DNA of 64,000 bases. Origin: Cercis canadensis (lineage: Eukaryota; Streptophyta; Magnoliopsida; Fabales; Fabaceae). The position numbers were made by a program, and so were the translations under genes. The notes beneath the pieces are model-generated. The model searched no databases and was not told the origin of the DNA. It saw only the letters and a program-made list of their open reading frames with translations. Positions within the stretch are counted from its first letter, which is position 1. Each line of letters starts with the position of its first letter. The DNA is taken from the NCBI GenBank assembly GCA_003255065.1, contig QAOA01005666.1, positions 537,762 through 601,761 on the forward strand, written 5' to 3'. Of this stretch, positions 25,158 to 38,031 are shown one piece after another.

Positions 25158-26790
25158 TTTGGTGGAAACCCTAATTCTAAGGAAGGGTAGTGGGGGTTGA
25201 GTTGTTGAGTTGGTGATGGTTGGAGATTTGGCGGAAAAGGGAGGAGACGGCGGAGGTAGGTGGTCGTTTGGTGTCTGCTTTCTTCGGGTTAGATTTTTTT
25301 TCTTATTTTTTGACTCTTTCAGACAAAAAAAATGGGGACACCATGTCGACACCTGTAATGTCAATCATTCGCGCGCTCTGGTATCAAGCGCCCACTAAAT
25401 TGAATTACACCTTTTCTTATTAATTTGCTACAGATTGAAGTTGGAAGTCAACAGAGAAATTATACTTTTTTTACCTGTAGATCATTTGATAAAAGAATGT
25501 TCTAATTTAATCAAGAGTCTCGAGTTTAAACCCTTGAATATGCAGCTGCGTCAGTTGTGAGAGTTTTGCTGCCCTTGTAGTCCTTTTCGGCTCGAATCTA
25601 AATTAGTCAAACAAAGTCCAAACACTAGTAAGTAACTAAAAAAATTTACTTATACCTCTTTCAATGCTATAGAAAATAAATTTTTTTTTATGCCTAGGAG
25701 GCGCAAAAGAATTTTTTGTTTTTTTATAAGAGGATACATAGAAGAATTTGATTTCAATAGAAAATAAATTATGTGAATCTAAAGTGAGTTAGTCTAAATT
25801 CTAAAAAAACTTAGTTAAATTAAAATACGTAAGTATAAAATAAATATATATGAATGTGTCACATATATAGATATAAAATAAATAAATATTTGTAGAATTA
25901 TAAAATATAAAAGATAAAATCATCTATTGTATCATCATAACGTATCACACGATTTGGTCAAAATGAGATTGAGATTAGAGCTTTCTTTATATAAATAATA
26001 ATAATAATAGCCCTCACCTAATATAAAACCATAATGAAATTTATTTCAAAGGTACAAACTAATATGTGCAAAACATTTGGTGTTTGACATGTGAATTGGG
26101 AGTGTGGGGATGAGACGGTGAACAATCATTATCAAGGACATCAATGGAATCTTATGATGACATTGACATGCTTCCAACAATAATGGACTTCCTATATTCA
26201 AGTAATTGATATTTTACACCACAAAATCAATTCAGTCAAATTGATATTAAATTAGTTTTCAGCCAAAGTCAGTCTTTTAGCCCCGAAATATAAAGTCAGA
26301 CAAACTGATATTGGCATGTAAATTGGATTTTAGAATTAAACTAATTTCAAACTCGTGTATAACAATTAGTTAAACAGATAAATTAGATTTATAAAGAGAA
26401 AAAAATTAAAAAATAATAATAAAAGAGATAGCGAATTTTATGACTATAAATAATTTTACTGACAGAAAAAAAAAATCTTTTAAATATATATAATGATAAA
26501 TAATTGAAATTGCATATATATATATCATTATTTTTTTTTATCTTATTTTTCCTTTATTATCATACTTACAATGTAAAGCCTTAAAAATTACATTATTTCT
26601 CCAAAATCGCTCTTCAATATGTTACCCTTTTCATAATAAATTATTGATAATGTATCTGTGCAAGTATTAGATCTTGAACTTAATCATATTATTGCATACT
26701 AGGCTTGCAATCCAAGTTTATGGGGTTAGAGCTTAATACTTATAACTTAGAACACTAATTAAGCATTAAAAGCAACTTAAAGTAGCTTAC

Positions 26791-26872
26791 CTGTCATTTT
26801 TGTCAGCATCTGTTTTCGGTTAACACATCCTTGGCCAGCACATGCTATGCTTTGTTTTTCACGCAAAGCTGT
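26791..26872 (-). other. Isolated exon-like block
   Basis: On the minus strand an acceptor-like TTCAATGACAG is followed by 82 bases that are open in one frame (27 codons, including CAGQGCVNRKQ) and then by ATGACAG and a consensus donor GTAAGC. Base composition is clearly richer than the surroundings. No neighbouring exon was found, so it may be a gene relic, a non-coding transcript exon or chance. Confidence 0.3.
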
Positions 26873-27949
26873 CTGTCATTGAAGAAGATCAAGATTTAGG
26901 ACCCCCATAAGCAAATTAATATAAGCTTCTTTCACGAAAAAACAAATAAAATATTATTTCACTAATAATTAAATATCAATTTGTAATTGAGTGGTTCTTA
27001 ATTTATCTTCAGAATTTATAAATTTTATATTTAAAATTATAATTATAATTAAAAATACAAAAAAAAAAAAACAAGACAAAGCAAATTTTTCCAGTTCTCT
27101 CTAACACAAATCACTTTCATTCTTGGATTATCCATGTGATCATAAGGTTTTGATGGTAATTTTAACCATAGAATGGTTATTTGATTATTAAAGTAAAAAA
27201 GTTATCACATGCTTATCCAAATTCTGACAACATATTAAAATATATGTTACGTAGAGTCATATATTTATTGTTTACAAGTTATTGTTTACACTTGACAAAC
27301 AAAAAATCGGTTGCCCTATATGCAAATTAAATATTAATAATATCATATAACCTTTCAATAATCGAAAGGGCCAAATTAACTTATTGGCTACGTTCCAAAT
27401 AAACTTGAGACATTTTTCAAGTTATACACATGTTGCAGTGGAGTCAAGTTAAAGACTATAGAACTTGTCTGGATTAAAAATAGTACTTTGTGTTTTTAAG
27501 TAAATAAAATATGTTTGAATATTGTAGCGGCACAAACCACTAATATGTGGTATACTATTGAGAGATTTAAATAATTTATAAGAAAAAAATTGAGTTCAAT
27601 CCTTCATGATGTTATGCTAAAAAAAAAAGTCACAAAGTAAGCTTTTCTAGTATTCTATTTGTGTTCGAAAGTGATATTAATGAAGCGGCTCCATTTATCC
27701 CCATATGTCAAAAGCTTATGACAAATTCAATTTGGATAATCTAAATTATAGAAAAATAATTGTTAAAATCAAAGATAAAGATTTTTAATAAATGGTATTT
27801 ATTCTATACAATGATTTATAGATTTTTAAAATTCACTCTCTTTATTTTCTCTTTGATAACTACTCGAGTGTATTTTATTTTTTTTAAGCGCATCTTTCTC
27901 TTTAAAAAATCTGCAATAATTAATAGAGAGATCAGCGGCCAATAAATAG

Positions 27950-28508
27950 AAAATGGTCTCGTCCAGCTCGATCGCGCCGTATGTCAAAATGGGCTGGACC
28001 AAATTGGCTTGATTTTATTTGGGTCAGCAGTCCGACTTTACACGGACAACGGGCTGACTCACTTTTTTTAAAATTTTTTATTATTTATAATTAGACTAAA
28101 ATCTAACAAATGTTTAAATTTTTTTTAGTGATTTTAGTTAAATTACTAATGAATCTAATTAAATAAAACAAAATATGTATAAAGTAATAAATAAAATTAA
28201 AACAAATAATCAAAGACGTATAAAAAAATACATGTAAGTGTCAATTTAAAATAAAGATATATAAATAACTAAAAAAATTATAATAGTACATACTTTAAAA
28301 TTTAAAGTTAACAAAATTATACTAATATGATTTAGTAGTCTTTCTTTTTTTAAAAAAAAAAGTCAACCCAGCCCAGCCCAAACTTGAACGGGCTACGGGC
28401 CAATTCGGCCTGGGCAAAATTAGCCCGACTCTATTCGAACTGAGATATTTAGAATCCAACTATACTTTTTTTGGGCAAAAACTGGCTTGACCTATTTTTC
28501 CACCTCTA
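27950..28508. mobile_element. Possible hAT-type non-autonomous element
   Basis: The right end read on the minus strand begins TAGAGGTGGAAAAAT, like many plant hAT termini. GGGCTGGACC-type phrases on the left answer CCAGCCCA-type phrases on the right. The left terminus and the 8-base target duplication could not be fixed, so this is tentative. Confidence 0.35.
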
Positions 28509-30183
28509 CAATGGCCCAACTAGAACCCATAGAAATCATATATAAAACTAATCATATTATTAGATAAGAATACAATGTACTAAAAAAAATAGAGTGGAAA
28601 GCTATTTCTATTTTATATAAAATATATATATATATAAGGGACCCCTACGTTGCGCGTTTGTAAGATTTGGGCTTAGGCCCTTATTTGTAACAAAAACAAA
28701 AATATAAGGGGATGGAGAGGCGATGGACGGTCCAGATCTTTTTACCTGAATATGCAAACTGTGCGTTTCAATAGAAAAGGGTAGGAAGAGGAAACCAAAA
28801 ACAAAAAAGGTGGGGCTCGTTTTCATCGTTTATTTATTCCAATGAAACAATATGAAATTAATAAACGGTGAGCACTAGTGTTATACATCGTTCAATTGAG
28901 TGAATTTAGGTGAGACTCACTCAATAATTTTTATATTATTACAAAAATTTTAAAAAATTGAATTATTCAATATATACCATAATACATAATTAAGTGACTG
29001 CTTAACTCTGGAGATAACTAGAAAATAAGCTTTGCATTGCTTTTGGTTTTTGAGTTTTTGTGGCAACGAATTTATAGTGGAGGCAATTATTTTAACTGGA
29101 TAACAGAGGAGGAAGTGATTGTGATGCATGGATATCAATGTTGACAACGCATGGAGGCTGCAACTTTCTCATGCTACACTACTATTACTATATTATAGTA
29201 GTATTTATATTTGTGTTAGTTGGGCAAAACAAAAAACAGCAGCATGCAAAAGCCTTGGACTCTAATCCGATCATTATCAAGAAAGAGTGCCAAGATAAGT
29301 TGAGAATTAATGATGGGTCTTGTCCAACAACTGAAGGAACTCACTCATTTATCTTTTATGCAGGTTCATATTCACAACAACAGCTTGAGATGCCAATAGT
29401 AGTGTGGTATCAAATCTTCACTTTTGAGCTCCTCAATTTTCTTCAACTTATTTTCTGTTAAGACAAATAGTATCAATCTTTGCTTTTGTATTTCAACGGT
29501 ATCCTCTGTTGAAATTCCGTGGAAATCCTCATTTTAAATTTTTGTTTCTCCTTCATTAATTTGCATAATATTATTGGAATTCCCATTAGAATTTTTTTTA
29601 AGTGGTTTCCCTTAATCTCTTTTTAACTATTTTCAGTTCATTGCACGGAGAAATATTAAAACAAAAAGAGTTGGCTCGTAAAGAGAGAGAATGCTTGTGA
29701 AGAGAAAGAAAAAGAAAATGAGAATAGACAACGAGTACATAATGCACGGATAGCTATACTCTCAATTAATTGTATATGGGGATAACAACATATCAATGTG
29801 TCTCTCATCACCTTCCACTTCGTTTGGATAGTGATATATTCCATGTCAATAAACAAGATTATTGTTCACAAGTGTTCCTTTGCAAATCTCGCGGATGAAA
29901 ATTGGAACACCCATGCATGGCATTATGTTATTATCTTATATTAAAAAAAGGCTAAAATTCATAATTTTTTTTTGCTACGTGAAAACTTAAATATTTTTAA
30001 ACTATATCATTTGCAAAATGTATTATGTTTACAACTTTTATTCATAATCCAAATCTAATTTAATTTAAAATTATGCAAACATGAATAATTATGCATTACG
30101 TAAGTAATATATATACACAGTAATATCAAGAATATTTTAGGTAGATAAAAAGAACTAAAATTATTATTTAAGTTTTTATTTTT

Positions 30184-30395
30184 TTGGAGATTTTATTATA
30201 CCATATAAATATGTCATACTACACTGATATGACAAACATATATAATTTTAATATTTTATTAGATATAAAATATAATTTATCTTATTTTCTCAAACAAACT
30301 TAAAAATAATTGATTTATATACATATCATTTACACATTGACTATTCTCATGTGATATGACATACTATATAAATATCAAAAATATCTAAAATCTCC
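30184..30395 (-). repeat. AT-rich MITE family, copy C
   Basis: Opposite orientation to copies A and B. It shares CTCAAACAAACTTAAAAATA and the phrase TGATATGACAAAC. No coding content. Confidence 0.6.
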
Positions 30396-30439
30396 TGTTC
30401 TTTTTGCATTTTAATGTGAATTAAAATATGTTAAAATGG

Positions 30440-30480
30440 TTCCGTTTGGGCTTTGCCCCCTTTCTTACCCAAAAAAAAAG
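30440..30480 (+). mobile_element. 41-bp LINE 3'-end insertion with target duplication
   Basis: The insert is TTCCGTTTGGGCTTTGCCCC, then CTTTCTTACCC and a short A tail. The 13-base TATGTTAAAATGG lies directly before it (30427-30439) and directly after it (30481-30493). A GGGCTTTGCCCCCTTT-type phrase next to a poly-A tail is typical of plant L1 3' ends, so this is an extremely 5'-truncated retroposition event. Confidence 0.75.
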
Positions 30481-30782
30481 TATGTTAAAATGGAAGAAGA
30501 TTTTCAATTTCAAACCAAAAAATAGAGAGAGAGAGAGAGAGGGGATATCTGGAGGAAGTTGGTAAACTACTCTTAAAAGGTGAAATTAGCACTACTACTC
30601 TCTCATAGCTTTTATTTTAAACTGAAGTAACTCGTGACTTAGAGATTTATTATCAAACTCTTGTGAACAAGAATAACCCAATTTAGGTCCAAATAATTAG
30701 ACACGACACCAACAAAAATAACATAAATTGACCATATTAAAAAGATCCAATAAAATTTTTATTCAAAGTATATTATTTTATT

Positions 30783-30985
30783 CGAGAATTCTATGATATT
30801 ATATGTGTATATCATACTACACTGACATGATAAATATATGTAATTTTTATATTTTATTTAATATAAAATTAATTAATTTTATTTTTTTAAAATAAACTTA
30901 AAAATAATTAATTTGTATATATATCATTTACATATTAATTATTTTTATGTAATATAATATAAGACAAATTATCTAACATATTTTA
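30783..30985 (-). repeat. AT-rich MITE family, copy D
   Basis: Begins GAGAATTCTATGATATTATA and shares the AATAAACTTAAAAATAATTA core with copies C, F and G. Confidence 0.6.
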
Positions 30986-31189
30986 TTATATCGCCAAAAT
31001 TATGTACGAATTTTACAATTACTTAATTATATAAATTATAACAATATTCGTTTCCTTCAAAATTCTGTGGTGAAGTGATTAGATTTTTTTTTTTCTCTTT
31101 TTTAAAATTTTAATAATTAGTTAGGCTTTACCCATACAATCCTATGGCTCGAACCAGGAATCCGAAATTTTCACCCGTGAACCAAACGC

Positions 31190-31196
31190 CCGTTGG
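31190..31196 (-). promoter_or_regulatory. MSA-like core upstream of SCL28-like gene
   Basis: The minus strand reads CCAACGG, containing the AACGG core of mitosis-specific activator elements bound by three-repeat MYB proteins. It lies about 260 bases before the ATG. The flanking bases only partly fit the full consensus, so this is suggestive. Confidence 0.35.
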
Positions 31197-31282
31197 CGGC
31201 TCTCGGGTAGAGAGCGAGTAGAGAGAAAATTTAGCATCACTATTAACTTGTTGCTTGTGAAGGGTTCAAGAACATCCTTATC

Positions 31283-31302
31283 CCTCTCTCTCTCTCTCTC
31301 TC
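31283..31302 (+). repeat. CT microsatellite in the 5' leader of the SCL28-like gene
   Basis: A run of CT dinucleotides about 150 bases before the ATG. CT-rich leaders are common near plant transcription starts. Confidence 0.7.
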
Positions 31303-31354
31303 GAAGTGTCTCTCCCTCCAAACTTCGAAAGACGCGCGCGAATACCCCTTTCTG

Positions 31355-31370
31355 CTAGGGTTAGGGTTTG
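31355..31370 (+). promoter_or_regulatory. Telo-box in the 5' leader of the SCL28-like gene
   Basis: CTAGGGTTAGGGTTTG contains the plant telo-box (AAACCCTAA on the other strand), an element frequent near the start sites of genes active in dividing cells. Confidence 0.55.
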
Positions 31371-31455
31371 TATTGTTTCCGTGAACTCCCCTCGGCTCCC
31401 CTCCTAGGATTTGTCTGCCCCTTGATTGAGTTGGAGAGAGAAAGGATTTCCAAGA

Positions 31456-34400
31456 ATGGCCAGATATCGAAGCCGAAGCAGAAGCAATAGCCCCCACCGG
31501 CGAAGCAGAACACCACCACGAGGACGTAAGCGGTACGATGATGAACCCCGCGATCGCTACCGTGACAGCAGGTCTTACCGAGACCGCCGTTCGCCTGGTC
31601 CTTGCGGCTTGCTCGTTCGAAACCTTCCCCTTGATGCTAGGTCTTTTCTTCTTCGTCTCCGAATTCTCTCTTCAATTCTCACTTTCTCTGGGGTTTTCTA
31701 TGTGTTGGCTTGCTGAGATTGCTTTCTATTGCCGGTTTCCCTGAATTTGGTAGTGTTTTAGTTTTTGGGTGGTTAAAAGAAATTCGTTTTGTTGATGGGT
31801 CTTGATTTTGAATATCCAGAGTTGTGTTCAAGTTCTATAGCATTTATTGTGCCAATTTCCTTTTCTTCCTCGATTCTTCTCTGACAGCAGAATTCTGGTT
31901 GACACTCAAGCTATTCTGTTTTATTTGTTAATGTATTTCTCGTGTTTCATTTTAATTATCTGAATAAGAAATTTACATAACAGTAAGGAGCATAAGTTTC
32001 CAACAATTTACAAATTGAGGCTTTGCCTAGATGTTTATTTGGAAACAGAGGAATAGAAAGGGAAGAGAAGTGTTTTTATAGAATTTCACGGCTCTGCTTT
32101 TTCTAAACTTTGGTTTCATACAATATAATGATATGCCAATTCCCTCCCCTGGGGATCAGAGGGAGCAAAAAGTTGAGAGAAAATGCCTTCCTCGAAAACA
32201 TATCATAAAGGATGAATTGCGATGGGTTTGGATGGATAGCTTAGTCCCACATTGAGTGTCTACTTTGTCAATTTTGGCAAATATAGGCCATTACCAAGTC
32301 ATCCCCTATGGCAACTAGTTCTTTTGGACTCAAGTTACAGTATGTCAGGGTTGTGAGTCTTGTGACAATTATAGTATTAGACTAGTATCCTTCCCAATGT
32401 GGGACTTGGCAAGGATGTTAGGGATTTGAGTGTGGATAATGTGATATCTCCAAGATATTAATAGGATTGATGGATTAGATAGATTTGGATGAATAATCAA
32501 GTCCAGCATGGGTGTCTACCAGGTTGACCTGCGCTCACTAGCATGGAGCTAGCTACTCCTTTTGTGATCAAGGGCATATATTATAGCCCATTCCTAGGGA
32601 TTTAACATTTCCTTTACCTTCAGATCTTCCATTTTTATAATGCATTGAAATAAGGGATTGGATAGTTCCTTGTTCATTTTTCATTTCATTCCAAATGTAA
32701 TGGTAATCTTGAAAGAATTGGGGAAACCAATGTAACTCTTTTATTTATGTTATGCAGGCCTGAAGATCTTAGGGTTCCATTCGAGCGCTATGGTGCTGTG
32801 AAGGATGTTTATCTTCCTAGGAATTACTACACTCGGTATGTCTAGTCTGCATTTATTAGTTATACAGAGAAGGTCAATCCTGCCTCTGCTCGACCATTAT
32901 CTTCTTTACACAATCTTACTTTGTTACCTGTGTTAAGTTAGCCTGCCAATGGCCTAGTTTTGAGCCATACAGGCTGGTTAAGGTAGCCATGTAGAAAACA
33001 CTATAAATTGTTTATTCTTTAACCTAAGTTGATTTTCTATAAATCAAAGTGTGACTTTTTCCCCTTCTTTTGGCCTGCCCCCACCTTGGTCAGTAAACTT
33101 TCTTCTCTATTGTCGTATATCCTTTCTGTGGCTTTATTCTTATGCATCAATTTATCACCCTCTTTGCTGATCCCTATTTTTATTATTGCATAATTTTTAG
33201 TGTTGTTGTGTATATTTTTAAAATTTAAAAGGTCATTCTGCCAAATTAAATTATTCACTGATGATTGCACGTGTTTTTTTTTTTGTAAGAAATGAAGTTT
33301 TGATTTTTTCCTCCCTTGAAATAAAATAACCAAAGCTTGTTGCTCATTCATATCTACATAGATTGCTTTCTCAAACTGTGGGCACAAGCTTTCATAACGT
33401 TCACATTTTTTTGACCTAAATTTGTAGTCAGCCTAGAGGCTTTGGATTTGTGAAGTTCCGATATGCTGAACATGCAGCTGAAGCGAAGCAACAGCTTAAT
33501 CATACTGTTATTGGTGGGCGTGAAATAACAATAGTGTATGCGGAGGAAAATAGGAAAACACCACAAGAAATGCGTAAGAATACTCGTGGGAGGTATGATG
33601 ACATTCATTTTTGTTTACAGTCTTGTGATTTTGATTTCTTCTGTACTGGACCTAGAGTGTTTATTGACTTTTGATTTCTTTTTCAATTATTAGTGGTCGA
33701 TATGGAGGAAGTGGTAGAAGGAGAACTCCTACAAGATCTCCAAGACGCAGATATCGATGTTAGTTTAGACTGTTGATTTCAACATATAAATCATTTTTTA
33801 AATCCAATGATATTGAGTTTGTTCTGATTTCAGCTTGCTATGAGAAGCTATTCTTAGTTCTTAAAGTTCAGATACTTTTTTGTTTTTGCAGCTTACTCGC
33901 AATCTCCTTCACCAGCTAGGGATGATTCCAGGTTTGAGTTTTATACATTAAAATACAAGAAGATTTTTGCTACTTTCATTGTGTATATTTCAATATTTTA
34001 ACCTCTTATTGAGCATTATCATAATTTTTTGGGTGAATATATGTACTGATATTTTATTGAGCCTAATTTAGAATTTGTGATGGTGTGGGATACGTTTCAA
34101 AATTTGGATGTGCTAAAACATTATTGGATTGCAGGAAATGTAATAGTTGCATTATGTTTAGAAGGGATTGGTCCCTTGCTGTCTCCTTCCATCCCTCTCC
34201 TAAAAACTCTTCCAAACATGGTGTTCGGTGACTCCCATCCATCGAAACACAGCCTTAAAGAATTAATCGATTGGAACTCATTGTCTGTCAGGACTCTATA
34301 ATATCCTTACTGCTAGGAGACCTATATAGAAAATGCATAATCTGTTAGCTTACATTCTAAAGTCATTTTAACTGTGATCCATCGGGCCTTTTTTTAATTT

Positions 34401-36902
34401 TCTTAATATTTTTATCGGACAATATAATTTTAGCCTGATTTAAGAAACGACAGTGAGTGCTAGCAATATTCATGTTTGAATAGCTGCACTCTTTTATTGT
34501 TGTGTCTTGTGGATGTTTTACCAATAAATCCAAGGAACACTCTGGAAAATTATCCAAATCAGATTTACTTTGTATGTATTTATTCTTCCTGTAAATGGTG
34601 GTAGTGCTGTATACCATATTTTCTGCTAGTTTTTAAGCAATTTGTATAAAACTAATATTTATTACTTGTCGCATTAGTCCTACATTTTACATGCCTTGAT
34701 TAGCTTAAAGACAGCAACTTTTATGTTTTTCTTTAGTTATTTTATTTTATTATTTACCTTCAGACTTGACTACATACCTAATGGATTCATCTCTCATCTG
34801 AACACTTGCTGAGTAGCATGTTAATGGTGATTTACAGTTATGGTTGTGTTTATGTGCTCATGTTTCATTTTCTGTTCATATTGGTGGAGATTAAAATGGC
34901 AATCTGGGTTACATAATGAATCTTGTCACTTACCAGTGATGTTTATAATCTTTCCTTGCTGGGTAAAATTGATAATTTTCAGCTCTACTGGTTACATTTA
35001 CGAGAAGTTAGAGTGGCATCCAATCCTTTGATCTTGATGACCTTCCTGTAATGTGTTCAAATGAATTGAATGATATCTGCTAATGGTCTTCTTTATGCAG
35101 ATATTAAAGTGAATTGGAAGACATTAAAGACTTCTGGACTAATAAAGATTAACGAGTAAAGAGGCTTAAAGTGATGTGCTACTTTCATACGTTTCTATCA
35201 AAGACTGTCCCTAAATATTATCCATATCAAAAATTGCCTATTCTACCCGTTGCATGGACTTGGTTTGTGAGGCTTGTGTATTGAGCAATCTCTCGAAGCT
35301 TAAACATGGCGTGAGGAATGATTCTAATGCATAGAGTAATTCTTTTTCGGTTCCTTATATAAGTTTCATTTAAAGAAGATTTTGTTAAGTTTAATATCTT
35401 GTTTTGCATATACTATCCAGTTTAGAAAGAATATAAAGCTTATAGTTGGCCAAAGAAAATCATCCTCAAAGAAAGGAAGTCAGAGTTTATACTGGTAGAG
35501 ATATGATGACATTGTGCAAGAAAGATAATTGTGATTTTAGAAAGTTGGGGCAAAGAGAGCTATGAAGTTACCAGATGCTGTTCTTGCAGTACATCATTCG
35601 TAACTCTGTATTTGGATTCAAGTGTCATGTATTTGTCCAGAAACTCTGGAAAGGTACAGGTAAAGGTCGTATTCTGGTTAATTAAATTTTGAAGAGGAGG
35701 TAAGTATTAAGTCTTCTATATCTAAACAAGTGTTAGTTCTTCTATATGTAAACTGTTATTCAGATTTTGATCTGAATGATTGCTTCTGTGTGCTTAACTA
35801 TGTTAGGAGTTTGTTGTAGTTGCATGTATTCAAATCTCTATTGATTTGTGAGATGCTTCTGTTCTGGTTGGTGTTCTACTTTCTGGATATGTCTAGTATG
35901 TCTAGCATATGTAAATATGTTGGTTTAGAAAGTTTTATCAACTAAATTATAAAGACTTTGATCTTCCTTGTTGATACAGGGATCGCAGGGATAGGGATGA
36001 TTATCGTTCTCCTGAGCGATCTAGATCTTATTCTAGGTCTCCCTCTCCTCGTGGTGAGAAGGATTACAGGAGGTCCCCAAGTCCAAGGGAGAATGGTCAG
36101 AGTCCCAATGACAAGAGGGACCATACACCTAGCAGATCGGAGAGTCCTAGGCATAATGGTCACAGTCCTTCAAGGTCTCGTTCGCGGTCATACAGGTAAG
36201 AGTCTCCTTAGCTTGTCTCCTGACTAATTTCAACGTTCAATTGCAATTCTTTTCATGTCATATTTCTGCCTATTCAAATATGATCTTCAATAATCTCGTT
36301 GAGGCAGTTAATCCTGAAAGTATATATTCTTGGAGGAAGGTTACAGAGGTAATTGGAATAAACAAATGTTATATCTGATCCCTTTTGAGATTAGATGCAA
36401 TTCTTTAATGCATTGTTAAAGTTCAAATTTACTGCATGCATACTAGTAACTATTGTATTCTGTCAGTCCTGTTGTACACTAATCATTCATTGGGAGTTGT
36501 TATACTTACCTGGTACTTTCTTTGTCAGTCCGGTTGTACACTGCTCCCTCTTAGGAAGCTATTATACTGACCTGGTACTGTTGTATTTTTTTACGAGACT
36601 CTCGTTTACTTAAAGTTTTGAAATTCAATTTTCCATCATCGTGTTTATCAAAAAAAATTCGGGTGGTTATTGGCTGACTCTTCTGCTGTAACTTTTCTCC
36701 ATTTACTTGTACCTTTCAACTTTAAAATAATTTATCCTGTAATTTCCTGTTGTCATTGTAATCTCTGGGAGTCAAAATGTCTGTGTTGCTTCAATTTCTA
36801 ATACCATTACTATCTGGGACTTTATTGATTTGTTTTCTTTACCTCAATGGGAGACGACCAGTGATTAATTCTTTTTCCTATTTCATGTGCAGTCCTCGCT
36901 GA
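31456..36902 (+). CDS. SCL28: SC35-like SR splicing factor, closest to SCL28
   Basis: Serine/arginine-rich nuclear splicing factor. Seven coding exons: 31456-31640, 32758-32835, 33428-33592, 33694-33758, 33892-33931, 35980-36195, 36893-36902; together 252 residues. An arginine-rich N-terminal tail (1-48) typical of SCL proteins precedes one RRM (about 50-128) with RNP2 LLVRNL and RNP1 RGFGFVKF. The tail after it is RS/SP-rich (SPSPRGEKDYRRSPSPRE). GLLVRNLPLDARPEDLR, LPRNYYT and AEENRKTPQEM fit SCL28 better than SCL30 or SCL33 from memory. SCL28 in Arabidopsis is linked to cell size and G2/M expression. Introns 1 (1117 bases) and 5 (2048 bases) are long, as is common in SR genes with regulated splicing. 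The final exon encodes only SPR and the stop. Confidence 0.88.
32215..32620. repeat. Unclassified repeat in intron 1 of the SCL28-like gene
   Basis: Two diverged half-copies are present: GATGGGTTTGGATGGATAGC ... GTGTCTAC near 32221-32263 and GATGGATTAGATAGATTTGG ... GTGTCTACC near 32469-32520. Inverted GTCCCACATTG (near 32246) and CAATGTGGGAC (near 32395) lie between them. This is probably a retroelement fragment; I cannot name the family. Confidence 0.4.
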
Positions 36903-38031
36903 TTGGCCGTCGAGCATGCAGTTCAGGGCGGTCCTGTTAAGTCTTCACCGTGGCCACGTGTATCTGAAGCATTGCTATAGCTATAAATCATGATATTTTG
37001 GAAGACACAAATCTACCAAGATCAATCATGTTAATAGTTTTAGTCTTTAGTTGACAATCCCTCCAAGATAAGTGAATTGGTGTTGTCATTTTGGAGGAGG
37101 CTGCATTAGACTGTTATCAAATAGTTGCCCTTTTCTGTTTATTTGTAATCAAATTTATCTGAAAACTTGATGTTTTTGCAGTTATCTAAGCTTTTGAGAA
37201 CACATTTAAGTTGCATCTTGTTGTCATATTCCTGTTTTAATTGTGTGCCTTCCCAAGCTGTATAAGAGCATGTAATTCATTTTTATGCAACGAAACTAAT
37301 TAATGTTTTTTTTATTGCTATATAAAGTGTAAGTAGCTCTAAAATTGATTAATTTGATTTAATGAACAAGTTTTATTACTTATATATTTTGTTTTAGGAG
37401 AAATTGCATTATAGATGAATTATGGTTGTGGAGAAAACCCCCTGCTCCGCCATTTTGATGGAGTGTGAAATTGAAGGAATCAATGAATATGAAACATGCA
37501 AAAGGGTAAGATATTGATAGTGACATCTTTCATTCTATCAGTGACTTAAAAATGGAATTATACCAAAAGAAATCCTACTAACACTGACTTCAAAATGGAA
37601 TTATACATTTGCAAAGAAACCCCTGTTTGGGTTTTATTTTGGAGGGGTCAGAATTGATTCTAGATTATGTGGGTTGAAGATAATGGAAAATGCAATCATG
37701 AAGTTGAAAAGAAAAAAAAAAATATAACTTTTACTTCCTTATCAGTAGGAAACTGCTAATTTGCATTAAAAAAAAAGTTATTTTCCCCAATCCTTCTAAA
37801 ATATTCCAGGTCCTTAATTCCTTTATACTAAATAAGAATTGGAAATTGCTAATTTTTTTTAATAAGATGTCCAATTAAAATAAGAACATCCAAAATCAAG
37901 CCAGATGGGAAGAGCACATTACCGGACAAAATGAATTATGACAATGACAAATGCAAGGCATTTAGCAACCATGTAGCAGAAAGCACAGGAATCAGGTTCA
38001 TAGAAATCTCTAGGATGATCCAATAACTTCA
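36903..38031. other. 3' flank of the SCL28-like gene, no further gene
   Basis: Includes the 3' UTR. Sequence after about 37,300 is AT-rich spacer with short A and T runs. Nothing else was recognised. Confidence 0.45.

Larger units (their letters stand above)
25365..31180. other. Gene desert rich in repeats
   Basis: Nearly 6 kb of AT-rich DNA. It contains a possible hAT-type element at 27950-28508, two copies of the AT-rich MITE (30184-30395, 30783-30985), a minute LINE insertion (30440-30480), a GA microsatellite at 30524-30540 and an isolated exon-like block at 26791-26872. No complete gene was recognised. Open frames at 28608-28826 and 29138-29461 lack homology that I can identify. Confidence 0.5.

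Noticed and set aside
28608..28826. 72-codon minus-strand frame with signal-like start
   Set aside because: Low-complexity AT-rich tail and repeat-like surroundings; no homology that I can name.
29138..29461. 107-codon frame with a hydrophobic start, possible secreted peptide
   Set aside because: No family recognised, Tyr/Ile run comes from a TATTA-rich stretch, and no supporting promoter or splice context was seen.
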